DNA from: Chara braunii
Lineage: Eukaryota; Streptophyta; Charophyceae; Charales; Characeae
Reading direction: 5' to 3'
DNA length: 28,236 bases
NCBI GenBank assembly: GCA_003427395.1
Contig: BFEA01000001.1
Coordinates: forward strand, 4,048,598-4,076,833
How positions within the stretch are numbered: position 1 is the first letter of the stretch; every line of letters starts with the position of its first letter. A model generated the notes under the pieces. It searched no databases and was not told the DNA's origin. It saw only the letters and a list, made by a program, of their open reading frames with translations. This document shows positions 27,191-28,236 of this stretch, piece after piece. The position numbers and the translations under genes were made by a program.

Positions 27191-27720
27191 CTAGTAAGCG
27201 CAAGTCGCCCGGAATGATTTGGCCGTCACCACTTGGCACCGGATCGAAGAGTGCGGTAGAGGAATAGTACACACCACTTCCGCGCCGAAGGCTTTGCAAA
27301 CGCTAAGAGTCCGCCAATGGAAGTTGACCGTGTGATCCGCACTTGCAAGCCAAGGCATTCCCAGAATGATGTCGAAGTCCGTGTCGAGAATATCGAATGT
27401 CACCGGTTCGCATGCATGAGGTGCGAAGTAGACCGGTACGGCCTCGATGTAACGGTCGAGAAGTTGNTGCGTCTTACCATCCGCCAACTTGATCGCCGTC
27501 GGGTTTGCCTTCCTCCGAACTTGTGCGCCAAGGCCAATCCTTTGCATAAAAGACTGGCTCATGAAGTTGCGAGACGCGCCGCTATCCAGCAAAGCGCTGA
27601 AGGACGCTTGCCCAACCTGAATGCGGACATACATGAGCGGTGCGTTGTTGTCATCGCACCGCTGCGTGCAAAACTCGCGGGCCACCTTGGTAATATAGCC
27701 AGGATGTCCCCCACCGCGAC
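27191..27720 (-). pseudogene. E3 aspartic protease
   Basis: The frame reads YVRIQVGQASFSALLDSGASRNFMSQSF, a canonical retropepsin loop with Asp-Ser-Gly, then LADGKT and FDILDTDFDIILGMPWLASADHTVNFHWRTL, the conserved second half with the ILGMPWL flap-side motif. This is the only one of the three proteases in the window with a textbook active site. The upstream GHPGYITKVAREFCTQRC could be a decayed zinc knuckle or linker. One N at 27467 falls in the LADGKT region. The frame ends at TAG 27191-27193 and continues beyond it into RT without an indel. Confidence 0.88.
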
Positions 27721-27799
27721 TTCGTCATCCGTCGGCGAAGTTGGTGGTGCATAGAAGGATAGGTAAGTGTGAAGCTTAGCGCTAAGTGCTTCGCCAGCC

Positions 27800-28236
27800 A
27801 CCATCCCACTGTCTCTGTCCAGTTAATTTTCATTTCAGGGGCCAGTTGGAATGCTAGCATGACTCTTGTTAATGCTTGGAAGGAGGAGTTAGCTGTGTGG
27901 ATGCGCCCTGTTGCGTCATTAGCGAATAACATCGGGGTTGGGAATCTGAAGTGTTTATTCCCTTCCTCCATCACGAGCCTCTCTATAAAGGGATATTTTC
28001 TTGGAAAGGCTGCCATATCTTCAATAACAAACAGGAAAACTGGAGGTGCTAGTGGGTCCCCCTGTCTGACTGACGTCGTCATTTTGTAGAGCTCTGACAG
28101 ATGTATGAGCCCCTGTCTGACTGACCTCGTCATTCCGTAGGGCTCTGACAGATGTATGAGGCCCCAGGCCACGGCGAGGCCCTTAAAAAAAAGGCCGTCT
28201 GTGCAGAATGTCGCTGGGCCCTAAGCGAAGACCTCG
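27800..28236 (-). mobile_element. LINE (non-LTR) reverse transcriptase fragment
   Basis: The minus-strand frame from 28172 encodes TSVRQGDPLAPPVFLFVIEDMA, the hallmark SVRQGxPLxPxLF motif of non-LTR RT, then about 40 residues on LFANDATG where the catalytic F/YADD box normally stands, and EMKINWTETVGWWL, matching the LxINxxKT segment of LINEs. The catalytic box reads FAND, so the first Asp is Asn. The fragment is entered from the window edge and stops near 27800, where E3 sequence takes over; the open frame runs out of register into E3 to 27651. A 51-bp tandem duplication precedes the SVRQG motif (28061-28162). Confidence 0.8.
28061..28162 (-). repeat. 51-bp tandem duplication in the LINE RT
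   Basis: Copies 28061-28111 and 28112-28162 differ at only a few bases. As protein each gives LIHLSE..Y.MT.SVRQG, so the peptide leading to the SVRQG motif is present twice, in frame. Confidence 0.88.

Larger units (their letters stand above)
22759..27800 (-). mobile_element. Ty3/gypsy retrotransposon E3, GC-rich, truncated 5'
   Basis: Minus-strand order: partial protease-proximal region (from about 27800), protease, RT, RNase H, integrase, chromo-like tail, polypurine tract, LTR. All pol catalytic motifs are visible, and protease to RNase H stay in one frame, broken only by TAG 27191-27193, TAG 26219-26221 and TGA 25457-25459. The coding is visibly more GC-rich at third positions than E1 or E2. 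Gag and the 5' LTR are missing because LINE sequence takes over near 27800. Ns stand at 24918, 24945, 24948, 24959 and 27467. Confidence 0.88.

Noticed and set aside
27191-27193. TAG between E3 protease and RT as programmed readthrough
   Set aside because: Possible in retroelements, but other single stops of the same kind occur inside conserved E3 domains, so mutation is simpler.

Overview
The window is eukaryotic, transposon-rich DNA with no intact gene that I can support. The host is most likely a streptophyte (green alga or land plant). The basis for this is Ty3/gypsy elements whose integrases end in degenerate chromodomain-like tails, primer binding sites complementary to an initiator-Met-type tRNA, long (about 1.4 kb) LTRs, a non-LTR (LINE) fragment, abundant (TG)n, (CT)n and (GAA)n tracts and scattered N gaps. 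A charophyte such as Chara would fit, but that is inference.

Layout from left to right. (1) 1-344: non-coding DNA with a 49-bp-period direct repeat and GGACYGGTCC palindromes. (2) 345-1545, minus: Ty3/gypsy fragment E0 (end of RT, RNase H, start of integrase), joined in frame to an unrecognised coding remnant at 1546-2205. (3) 2206-4690: simple-sequence DNA with two (TG)n tracts, a degenerate minisatellite, an A/T-rich tract, N gaps and a G-quadruplex-like purine tract. (4) 4699-6003, minus: a broken gene carrying a papain-like/USP-like His box followed by two copies of a double zinc-finger module, each ending in a RING-type finger. Its 5' end is cut off by an LTR remnant. This is the most unusual item in the window. 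(5) 6001-14520, plus: Ty3/gypsy element E1 with LTR remnant, PBS, 1.5-kb leader, gag, protease, RT lacking its YxDD box, RNase H, integrase, tail, polypurine tract and a 3' LTR-like region. (6) 14521-15967: leader-like DNA with a second PBS-like site. (7) 15971-21574, plus: Ty3/gypsy element E2, full gag-pol with many stops and frameshifts. (8) 21614-22744: E2 3' flank, an 11-copy 13-bp TGACGT array and A/T-rich DNA. (9) 22759-27800, minus: GC-rich Ty3/gypsy element E3, the least damaged, with one well-defined 1408-bp LTR on its 3' side. That LTR is followed outward by another PBS, so it also serves as the 5' LTR of a second, mostly lost copy. (10) 27800-28236, minus: LINE reverse-transcriptase fragment truncating E3, with a 51-bp tandem duplication.

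In working copies the gypsy domains would act together: Gag packages the RNA, the protease cuts the polyprotein, RT/RNase H copies it from the tRNA primer and integrase with its chromo-like tail inserts it. None of the copies here looks autonomous. Nearly all in-frame stops are one transition away from CAA, CAG, CGA or TGG, as expected from decay by cytosine deamination.
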